A DNA stretch of 7,803 bases, taken from Candidatus Cloacimonadota bacterium. Lineage in GTDB: Bacteria; Cloacimonadota; Cloacimonadia; Cloacimonadales; Cloacimonadaceae. Shown piece after piece: positions 1-5,963 of the stretch. The translations under genes and the position numbers were made by a program. The notes below the pieces were generated by a model. That model was not told the DNA's origin and did not search any database. It saw only the letters and a list, made by a program, of their open reading frames with translations. The stretch covers positions 1-7,803 of the forward strand of contig JAQVMI010000080.1 of NCBI GenBank assembly GCA_028703735.1. Reading direction: 5' to 3'. The stretch's first letter is position 1; each line of letters opens with the position of its first letter.

Positions 1-1
1 A

Positions 2-1408
2 GCAGGTTTGGAAATATTGTATGTGGATGTGTATGGCAATGGATACATTATTGGTAATGATGGCGAAACCATTAGCACTTTCGCTGCCCCTGCCGGAATG
101 AATATAAACCGCAGTTTTGCCTATGGACCCATAGATACTGAGGCTGGAGGTGATCTTGCTTTTTGCAGTCGTAGTGGACATATTTATGCCAGTTCCATAA
201 CCGGTGCAAATATATACTCTTACCATGCGGACACCTCATTTTTGTTTACTCCTGTTTTGGCAGATTTGGATGGAGATGGATACAGCGAAACCATTGCCGG
301 AGGTTTGGATGGCAAGCTTTATGCAGTTCAGGCAAACGGATATATGCCCTTCGGTTTCCCTGTTGATCTTGGTTCTGCTTTCCATTGTGAGCTTGCAGCA
401 GCAGATTTTGATGATGATGGAATATTTGAAATTGTTGCAGGAACTTCCGAAGGTAAGCTATATGTTCTGGATGGACAGGGAAATATAAAACCTGGATTCC
501 CCATCCAATTTACTGGTTCCATAACAGGCTCCCCCACAATAACTAATGGCAAGCGCATCGTTTGTGCTACCGGAACACAGATACACATTGTTAGCCCTGA
601 TGGCGTTATACTGAACAGCAGAAACATCGATACCCATATAACCGGTGGCTTTGCCATGGCTGATCTTACCAATGATGATTGGGGTATGGATATAGTAGGT
701 ATCAGCTTAAGTGGCGTAGTTTACGCTTTCGACCAAAATGGGTTGGATCTTAGCGGATTTCCTGTTGCAACAGGAGTTAACTTTAGTTGCCCTCCCCTAA
801 TTGCAAATATGGATGATGATCCTGAACTGGAAATTTTGCTTCATAGCTATGTTAATTCGGTTTATGGATTCAATCACGATGGCAGCCCGCTTGGCGGATT
901 TCCTTTTATAACCACCTATAATGGTAGTTCTCCTGCCTCACTAATAGATTTTGATGGCGATGGCTTTACCAAAATGGTGATGGGGCATTCCAATGGAGTC
1001 CTTATGTTGAATCTTCGCAGAAGTGCCAGTGGTCTTGCACCCTGGACAACCTTCAGAGGAAGCTCTATGAGGCAGGGATCCTTTGCTTCCACAGGCTATG
1101 TGGGAAATGAAGATAATCTGCAAAACCAAGTTATCACAAGTTTAATGCAAAACTACCCCAATCCTTTTAACCCAAGCACAACCATAAACTTTAGCATAGC
1201 CAAACCAGCTTTTGCAAAACTGGAGATATTTAATATTAAAGGACAGAAAGTTGTATCCTTACTGAATGATACAAAGGCTGCCGGAGCACATAGCATTGTG
1301 TGGGATGGCAGGGATGAAAAAGGCAGAGGTGTCTCAAGCGGTGTGTATTTATATCGCTTAAATGTGGAAGGCAAGACACTGCAAAGAAGGATGTTGTTGC
1401 TAAAATGA
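2..1408 (+). CDS. Exported beta-propeller protein with C-terminal sorting domain (5' end missing)
   Basis: This is the C-terminal part of a larger secreted protein. The frame is open to the window edge, so the TTG at 8 is an internal codon rather than a credible start; residue numbers here count from it. Residues ~1-340 form FG-GAP/VCBS-like propeller blades with calcium-loop motifs DLDGDG (86), DFDDDG (133) and DFDGDG (314). A GFP tripeptide recurs at 116, 163, 250 and 297, giving a blade of about 47 residues. From ~380 to 466 comes a FlgD-Ig-like / type IX secretion sorting domain: QNYPNPFNPST, an IFNIKGQKV strand, then SSGVYLYRL and a basic RRMLLLK end. In this family such domains direct export through the outer membrane and surface attachment. 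The missing N-terminus may carry a signal peptide and a catalytic or adhesive domain; the function of the visible part is unknown. The stop overlaps the next start as ATGA. Confidence 0.85.
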   Translation, partial: AGLEILYVDVYGNGYIIGNDGETISTFAAPAGMNINRSFAYGPIDTEAGGDLAFCSRSGHIYASSITGANIYSYHADTSFLFTPVLADLDGDGYSETIAGGLDGKLYAVQANGYMPFGFPVDLGSAFHCELAAADFDDDGIFEIVAGTSEGKLYVLDGQGNIKPGFPIQFTGSITGSPTITNGKRIVCATGTQIHIVSPDGVILNSRNIDTHITGGFAMADLTNDDWGMDIVGISLSGVVYAFDQNGLDLSGFPVATGVNFSCPPLIANMDDDPELEILLHSYVNSVYGFNHDGSPLGGFPFITTYNGSSPASLIDFDGDGFTKMVMGHSNGVLMLNLRRSASGLAPWTTFRGSSMRQGSFASTGYVGNEDNLQNQVITSLMQNYPNPFNPSTTINFSIAKPAFAKLEIFNIKGQKVVSLLNDTKAAGAHSIVWDGRDEKGRGVSSGVYLYRLNVEGKTLQRRMLLLK

Positions 1409-2109
1409 GTATTGCAAAGAATATAGAAATTATCCGTAGTAAGATAGACGCTCAATTAGAAAAATCGGGACGCTCACATGAAGAGATTACCTTAATAGCG
1501 GTTACCAAAACCTATCCTGTGGATGCTATTGAATCTGCCCTAAAAGCAGGCATAAAGCACATTGGCGAAAACAAAGTGCAGGAAGCCACGCGCAAAATCC
1601 CTTTAATTAGCACACCTTATGATGGATTCCATTTTATCGGGCACTTGCAAAGTAACAAGCTTAATGCACTACTAAATCTGAAACCTTGCCTGATACACTC
1701 CATAGATTCGGTTTACGTGGCTCAGAAGCTGCACCTTGCCTTGGGGAGGTCTAACCGATTTTCAGATATACTTATACAGATAAACAGCAGTGAAGAAGAA
1801 AGCAAAAATGGGCTAACCTTTGATACAGCAGTTTCGGCAATTTTAGATATTTCACGATACAGCACTCTTTGTATCCGTGGGTTAATGACAATTGGCAAAC
1901 TGGATGCTCCCGAGGTTAGCCGTCCCTTGTTTGCTAAAATGAAGCAGCTTTTTGAGGAACTGAAACAAATGGATATCCCAAACGTAAAAATGGATTACTT
2001 ATCCATGGGGATGAGCCACGACTATTTGATAGCCCTGGAAGAAGGCTCCAATATGCTTAGAATAGGCAGTGCGATATTTGGAAACCGTAGCTATGGAGGG
2101 CGGTCTTGA
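1405..2109 (+). CDS. yggS: YggS/PLPBP-family pyridoxal phosphate homeostasis protein
   Basis: A cytosolic PLP-binding protein with the alanine-racemase-like TIM-barrel fold but no known catalytic activity. The family buffers pyridoxal 5'-phosphate and affects amino-acid and vitamin B6 balance. The 234 residues match the usual length. Visible signatures are AVTKTYP with the PLP-binding lysine near residue 35, GENKVQEA near 54, HFIGHLQSNK near 76, SKNGL near 132, RGLMTIG near 157, and the C-terminal phosphate-binding block LSMGMSHDY...LRIGSAIFG near 198-225. The ATG overlaps the previous stop by four bases; AGAAGG lies rather far upstream (~1385-1390), so translation is probably coupled. Its own stop overlaps the TTG start of the next gene. 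The family identification is firm. Its link to the neighbouring lipid genes is unexplained; the gene may simply be a passenger in the operon. Confidence 0.95.
   Translation: MSIAKNIEIIRSKIDAQLEKSGRSHEEITLIAVTKTYPVDAIESALKAGIKHIGENKVQEATRKIPLISTPYDGFHFIGHLQSNKLNALLNLKPCLIHSIDSVYVAQKLHLALGRSNRFSDILIQINSSEEESKNGLTFDTAVSAILDISRYSTLCIRGLMTIGKLDAPEVSRPLFAKMKQLFEELKQMDIPNVKMDYLSMGMSHDYLIALEEGSNMLRIGSAIFGNRSYGGRS
2095..2100 (+). promoter_or_regulatory. Strong ribosome binding site that fixes the TTG start of the PlsY-like gene
   Basis: GGAGGG lies five bases before TTG at 2106, inside the 3' end of the YggS gene. It is the strongest Shine-Dalgarno match in the window. Together with the hydrophobic family-like N-terminus that follows, it supports a TTG start overlapping the upstream TGA. 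Confidence 0.75.
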
Positions 2110-2750
2110 GTTATTTAATTGCCTTTGTTATAGTAATAATAGCCTATCTTTATGGCAGCTTTTCCACAGCCAGGATAGTAACCAAAAGCGTAAGATCTTT
2201 AAATGTTTACAAGGTTGGCAGCGGATTTGCCGATACCGAAAACATCTATGCCAATATCAGCAAACCCCTGGGTGTATTGGTAGGTGCCTTGGATGTAGCC
2301 AAAGCCTATGTCTTTCTGCTAATTGTGGAAATGGTGCTGCGATTAATTGACCGTACAGGAAGTTTTTCAGGAATATCCACTCTGTATCAGGCAAACCTAA
2401 TGTTGCTTTATGGAACAGGCATGCTGGTGGGACATTGTTTACCATACAGCCATCACTTCCGGGGTGGACGTGGAATATTTACCTATATGGGTTTTTTAGC
2501 CTATTTTGCTTTTTACCCAATGTTGATCACTGCCATAATTGCCTGGATATTAGTTGCCCGTTTCAAGCAAATCCGGTTTGCTCAATATCTGGTGGTAATT
2601 TTACCTGTGGTGTTGTTTCAAGTTTTCTATAGCGTTTTCCCCGTATTACGCAAAGATCTCCCTCCCTATTTTGTGCCCATCATGCTGGGTGTGGCATTAT
2701 TGATGGGAATCCTGAATATCCTGGTTTCCAAGAAACTTGGCGAAATCTGA
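2106..2750 (+). CDS. plsY: PlsY-like membrane acyltransferase, divergent motif 2
   Basis: An integral membrane protein of 214 residues, close to the usual PlsY length. PlsY moves an acyl group from acyl-phosphate to sn-glycerol-3-phosphate to make lysophosphatidic acid at the inner membrane. The family pattern is visible: YLYGSFS at 14-20 (canonical GSxP), GSGFADTEN at 38-46 (canonical GSGNxGATN), LGVLVGALDVAKA at 55-67, and GHCLP...FRGGRG at 109-123 (canonical GHxFP...FKGGKG). Hydrophobic stretches at ~2-16, 56-78, 97-110, 126-150, 157-178 and 188-207 fit a polytopic membrane protein. Motif 2 keeps GSG and the last Asn but loses the middle, and the motif 3 lysines are arginines. It may therefore be a paralogue with another acceptor rather than the housekeeping enzyme. 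The start is TTG with a strong ribosome site. The next gene starts 18 bases after the stop. Confidence 0.8.
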   Translation: MSYLIAFVIVIIAYLYGSFSTARIVTKSVRSLNVYKVGSGFADTENIYANISKPLGVLVGALDVAKAYVFLLIVEMVLRLIDRTGSFSGISTLYQANLMLLYGTGMLVGHCLPYSHHFRGGRGIFTYMGFLAYFAFYPMLITAIIAWILVARFKQIRFAQYLVVILPVVLFQVFYSVFPVLRKDLPPYFVPIMLGVALLMGILNILVSKKLGEI

Positions 2751-2756
2751 TTTATT

Positions 2757-2762
2757 AGAAGG
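2757..2762 (+). promoter_or_regulatory. Ribosome binding site of the YghO-like gene
   Basis: AGAAGG lies six bases before ATG at 2769, in one of the only two gaps between genes in the window (2751-2768). The gap is too short for a promoter plus terminator, so it marks re-initiation within an operon. Confidence 0.65.
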
Positions 2763-2768
2763 TTTATC

Positions 2769-3887
2769 ATGCTAAAAGTAATTCCGGTTGACAATCACAA
2801 GCAATTAGTTCAGTTTATAATGCTGCCCTTCGATTTATACAAAAACGTTCCAGAATGGGTTCCTCCATTGATTAGCGAACAAAAAAAGTTCTTTAACCCC
2901 AAAAAGAACCCTTACTACCTGCATTCTGAGGTTAAACTTTTTTTGGCAATGCAAGATGGTAAACCTGTTGGCAGGATTTCTGCTCAATCGAACACACAGC
3001 ATAATAAGGAGCACAAGGAAAACATTGGTTTCTTTGGGTTTTTCGAATGCATTGATGATCAGAATGTGGCTAATGCCCTGTTTGAAGCTGCCTACGAATG
3101 GAATAAATACAGGGGGTTTACTTCCATGCGGGGTCCCATGAACTTCAGTGTGAACGAAGAATGCGGATTGCTGATAGATGGTTTTGACACACCTCCAATG
3201 GTGATGATGCGTCATGACCACCGCTATTACCAAAAACTGTTCGAAAACTGGGGTTTAACCAAAACTATGGATTTGTATGCTTACCTTAGTGAGCACAAAA
3301 CCATGCCCGAACGCATAGGAAAAATGGCAGAGCTATTAACCAAACGCAATAAAGTGGTTATCCGTAGTTTATCCCGGGATAAGAAACAAATGAAAAAGGA
3401 CATTGAAACTGTATTTCAAATTTACACCAAAGCCTGGGAATACAATTGGGGCAATGTTCCTATGACAAAAGCAGAGTTTGATCATATTGTAGGAGAGCTG
3501 TTACCCATAGCAGATCCGGATTTAATCTTTATTGCCGAAATTGAGGGAAAACCTGCCGGATTCAGTTTAGCACTTCCAAACTATAATGAAGTGCTAAAGG
3601 TAATGAATGGAAGGATAAACCCCATCACCCTGGTTAAAGCCATGATTGCAAAGAAGCATATCAGTTCTGCACGTGTAATTACTATGGGTGTGGTGAAAGA
3701 ATTTCAGGGACGTGGGATAGACAGCATTTTCCATTATCATTCTTATACTAACGGCTTGCCCAAGGGTTACATCCATGGAGAGTTTTCCTGGGTGCTGGAA
3801 AATAATACCTTGATGATGCACGTGGCAGAGAAACTGGAAGCGGTAATCTATAAAACATACAGGTTGTATGACAAAGCCATCTCATAA
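2769..3887 (+). CDS. YghO / bacterial ceramide synthase-like GNAT-fold acyltransferase
   Basis: A soluble or membrane-associated protein of 372 residues, full length for its family. The N-terminal half carries the family blocks WVPPL (30-34), NPYYLHSEV (47-55), GKPVGRISAQ (64-73), GFFGFFEC (87-94), and RGPMNFSVNEECGLLIDGFD (121-140) followed by PPMVMM and a YY pair. The C-terminal half resembles an N-acetyltransferase: VITMGVVKEFQGRGI (303-317) is the CoA pyrophosphate-loop type motif, and SWVLENN...KTYRLYDKAI (340-371) closes the fold. From memory, this family includes E. coli YghO and the Caulobacter GNAT-like protein that N-acylates a sphingoid base to form ceramide. The acyl acceptor here cannot be deduced from sequence; another amine or an amino-acid-linked lipid is possible. 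A PlsY-like gene precedes it and a PAP2/Aur1-like gene overlaps its end by 20 bases, which favours a lipid role. The start has a good AGAAGG site. Confidence 0.8.
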   Translation: MLKVIPVDNHKQLVQFIMLPFDLYKNVPEWVPPLISEQKKFFNPKKNPYYLHSEVKLFLAMQDGKPVGRISAQSNTQHNKEHKENIGFFGFFECIDDQNVANALFEAAYEWNKYRGFTSMRGPMNFSVNEECGLLIDGFDTPPMVMMRHDHRYYQKLFENWGLTKTMDLYAYLSEHKTMPERIGKMAELLTKRNKVVIRSLSRDKKQMKKDIETVFQIYTKAWEYNWGNVPMTKAEFDHIVGELLPIADPDLIFIAEIEGKPAGFSLALPNYNEVLKVMNGRINPITLVKAMIAKKHISSARVITMGVVKEFQGRGIDSIFHYHSYTNGLPKGYIHGEFSWVLENNTLMMHVAEKLEAVIYKTYRLYDKAIS

Positions 3888-4899
3888 GGACAGATTGCAG
3901 TTTTCTGCCAATTTCCTATCTGCCATAGATTTCATCACGCTGGTATTCTGTGGCTGGATTTTGCTGTATATGAGCTTGGGTATAATGCGTGTGCAAGATG
4001 CCGAAATACACATACCAATCTATTTGGGTGTTGCCATTTCTGTGTTAATTTTAGCATGGTGGCAGAGACAATTGGATATGGTGCTTACCTTAGCAGTGAA
4101 TGCAAAAAATACTACAGGTGCAGGGAAAAATAACCAAAATAAAAGAAACTCCGGCGCATCAGCACTCCAACACATCAACTCTACTAAAAGCTCTCGTATC
4201 TACATACCAATACTCCTCTTTATCCGCAGTATCTATCCTGTGTTTCTTTTCGGATATTTCTTCACTTCCAGCCATACCTTTAACCGCATCCTTTTTACAA
4301 GCTGGCAAGATCCCTTCTTCATGCAGATAGATAAAGCTATTTTTGGTTATTACCCCTCGTTATCCTGGGGGGTAAATTTTGCCTATCCGGCAATGCAAGA
4401 GCTGTTTCACTTTGCCTATTTTTGTTATTATCCCATGATTTTGGGGTTACCTGTATATCTGTATTTCAAGCAACCCAAGGCCTTCAGGGAGCTAATCTTT
4501 AACCTTACTTTTGTATTCTATTTATGCTATACCATCTATTCTGTTCTTCCGGTAATCGGAGGAAGGTTTATACCAGAGGCTATGGAGATTACCCAAACCT
4601 ATAGAGCCGGATTGTTCACACACATAATGGTGTTTATCTATAGAACTTCCAATCATTTGGGAGGTGCTTTTCCCAGCAGCCACATAGCAATTACTTTGGT
4701 GTTAACAGTGGCTGCACTCCGCTATTTGAAGCGCATGGGTTATGTATTTGCCATTATTGCTTTCTTCCTCTCTATCGCCACAGTCTATTGTCATTATCAC
4801 TGGTTTATTGATGCAGTTTTTGGTATATTAACCGGTATAATGGGATATTATCTTGCAAATTATGTGCGTGGTAGATTAGCTAACCTCGGATTCCATTGA
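3868..4899 (+). CDS. PAP2-superfamily (PAP2_3 / Aur1-like) membrane phosphatase or phosphotransferase
   Basis: A polytopic inner-membrane protein of 343 residues. The second half fits the PAP2_3 branch, which includes inositol-phosphoceramide synthases: IDKAIFGYYPS (154-163), ELFHFAYFCYYP (178-189), YSVLPVIGGRF (224-234), then GGAFPSSH (265-272) with the proposed acid/base His272, and ATVYCHYHWFIDAVFG (304-319) with nucleophile His311 and Asp315. Such enzymes cleave lipid phosphates or transfer a phospho-head group using a phosphohistidine. Helices are predicted near 17-38, 48-66, 112-133, 183-200, 206-226, 274-286, 292-308 and 312-331. Residues ~78-110 form an unusually polar Asn/Lys/Ser loop between helices 2 and 3. 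ATG 3868 lies inside the previous gene with only a weak AGG before it; an alternative TTG at 3895 (residue 10) has AAGGA at 3886-3890. Both starts keep all helices. The substrate is unknown; a role with the preceding acyltransferases is inferred. Confidence 0.85.
   Translation: MTKPSHKDRLQFSANFLSAIDFITLVFCGWILLYMSLGIMRVQDAEIHIPIYLGVAISVLILAWWQRQLDMVLTLAVNAKNTTGAGKNNQNKRNSGASALQHINSTKSSRIYIPILLFIRSIYPVFLFGYFFTSSHTFNRILFTSWQDPFFMQIDKAIFGYYPSLSWGVNFAYPAMQELFHFAYFCYYPMILGLPVYLYFKQPKAFRELIFNLTFVFYLCYTIYSVLPVIGGRFIPEAMEITQTYRAGLFTHIMVFIYRTSNHLGGAFPSSHIAITLVLTVAALRYLKRMGYVFAIIAFFLSIATVYCHYHWFIDAVFGILTGIMGYYLANYVRGRLANLGFH
3886..3890 (+). promoter_or_regulatory. Possible ribosome binding site for an alternative TTG start of the PAP2 gene
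   Basis: AAGGA immediately after the YghO-like coding sequence sits four bases before an in-frame TTG at 3895. TTG is used with confidence at 2106 in this window, so the PAP2 protein may begin here, nine residues shorter than the ATG-based model. Confidence 0.35.
4157..4180 (+). repeat. Three degenerate 8-base tandem units inside the PAP2 gene
   Basis: CATCAGCA, CTCCAACA and CATCAACT follow one another directly. The first and third share six of eight bases, and the middle unit shares the C..CA-C- skeleton. Three units add 24 bases and so keep frame. They encode part of the polar loop between helices 2 and 3. The match is weak and could be chance. Confidence 0.3.
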
Positions 4900-4907
4900 T
4901 TATTACT

Positions 4908-4911
4908 GGAG
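4908..4911 (+). promoter_or_regulatory. Ribosome binding site that fixes the start of the outer-membrane protein gene
   Basis: GGAG lies five bases before ATG at 4917. It favours this ATG over the in-frame TTG at 4896, because the protein from 4917 begins directly with a clean signal peptide. Confidence 0.6.
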
Positions 4912-4916
4912 CTTCA

Positions 4917-5963
4917 ATGAATAAATCACTAAGCCTGTTCCTGCTAACCATCCTGTTCGTAACAGTTCTGGGAGCTCAACAAACCCCTTTGCCCATTACC
5001 TCTTACGATTATGCCATACCCGAAAACAATGTTTCTCCTATTGCAATGGCAATGGGTGCCATAAACCTTAGCAATGTGGATGATCCTTATGCAGCCTACA
5101 CAAATCCTGCCTTATTAGCGTATGGAGAACTAAATTCTTTCTCCACTTCCTTCCGGCTTCGCAATAGCGCGGAGATCAATTTTTGGGAAGCTGCCAATAT
5201 AAGCAACGCACTAAAGGACAAACAATTCAAGTATTTCGTGGTTAATGCCAAACAGGCTTCCTTTAGCTATCAGCCTGTTGCAGGTGTGCATTTAAGTGAA
5301 TTTAGCCCCGATGGTTATACCAGCCGTTATTACGACTATCAATTGGACAAATTGCAGATTTCTTTGGGTGCCAAAGATCAAAAGTTCGAAAAACTTGGTG
5401 CAGGCATAAGTCTAAAATATTTATCGGGACGTCTGGTGTATTTAACAGAACGCAAGGTAGGCAACACTATGGTGCGTGAAGGATTCATCGATGATAAAAT
5501 TAAAGGGTTTTCCACCGATTTAGGTTTTACTTTCAAGCAAGGGAATGTAACTTATGCTGGCACAGCTTACGACATTGTTTCACGCATGTGGTGGGAAAAT
5601 TATGATGCCGTATCCATAAAGCGCAGAATGGCTTTAGGCATGGGCTGGGATAGCGAAAGCAGCCACTTTGTATTAGGGGTTCAAAGCCGCATTTCCAGCA
5701 ATCCCGAAACTACCTATCATCTTGGATATGGATACACCTGGGATTTTGGAACCAGCAGCACCACCAGCGAAACGTCCACTAAGCAAACCATGGATATCAG
5801 AGCCGGGGTTTACAGCAAGAATTTTTACGGCACAGGTAATATAAATTACACCCTGGGAGGCGGATACAATTATCATAATATCCGCTTTGATTTCTCGCTG
5901 AATAATACTGCCATGAAGCTTTCCGATAGCGAATATCTGTTCTCTTTGGGATTGGGTATCTAA
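4917..5963 (+). CDS. Predicted outer-membrane beta-barrel protein, PorV/FadL-like
   Basis: A protein of 348 residues, exported and probably inserted in the outer membrane. Residues 1-20 are a Sec signal peptide (MNKSLS, a hydrophobic core, then VLGA before QQ). After it comes SPIAMAMGAINLSNVDDPYAAYTNPALLAYG (40-70), with the small-residue 'G-A ... D-P-x-A-x-x-x-N-P-A' pattern typical of the N-terminal plug of FadL, PorV and related barrels. The rest alternates hydrophobic and polar residues in many strands (for example LGAGISLKYLSG, FSTDLGFTF, YHLGYGYTWDFG, INYTLGGGYNYH) and ends in a strand, YLFSLGLGI. The terminal residue is Ile rather than the common Phe, which is slightly unusual. The role is unknown. 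PorV-type proteins carry type IX cargo, which is relevant because the first gene encodes a cargo-like protein, but no specific PorV signature is claimed. An upstream in-frame TTG at 4896 was not used. The stop TAA abuts the next ATG. Confidence 0.75.
   Translation: MNKSLSLFLLTILFVTVLGAQQTPLPITSYDYAIPENNVSPIAMAMGAINLSNVDDPYAAYTNPALLAYGELNSFSTSFRLRNSAEINFWEAANISNALKDKQFKYFVVNAKQASFSYQPVAGVHLSEFSPDGYTSRYYDYQLDKLQISLGAKDQKFEKLGAGISLKYLSGRLVYLTERKVGNTMVREGFIDDKIKGFSTDLGFTFKQGNVTYAGTAYDIVSRMWWENYDAVSIKRRMALGMGWDSESSHFVLGVQSRISSNPETTYHLGYGYTWDFGTSSTTSETSTKQTMDIRAGVYSKNFYGTGNINYTLGGGYNYHNIRFDFSLNNTAMKLSDSEYLFSLGLGI

Noticed and set aside
8..10. TTG as the true start of the propeller protein.
   Set aside because: The frame is open upstream to the window edge, there is no ribosome site in view, and the sequence begins in mid-blade without a signal peptide.
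328..672. Minus-strand open frames, such as 328-672, 1153-1455, 2835-3233 and 5969-6607.
   Set aside because: All lie opposite well-supported + strand genes, have no recognisable motifs, and have compositions expected from the reverse strand of coding DNA.
2069..2350. Plus-strand open frame across the YggS/PlsY junction.
   Set aside because: It overlaps two well-supported genes in another frame and its Cys/Gln-rich translation resembles no protein.
4350..4375. Perfect 7-base inverted repeat TTACCCC / GGGGTAA with a 12-base spacer, followed by a short T run, resembling an intrinsic terminator.
   Set aside because: It lies in the middle of the PAP2 coding sequence, where the protein is conserved on both sides; the T run is short. 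Most likely chance.
4896..4916. In-frame TTG at 4896 overlapping the PAP2 stop as a start for the outer-membrane protein.
   Set aside because: It would add seven residues before the signal peptide; ATG 4917 has GGAG at good spacing and begins the signal peptide directly.
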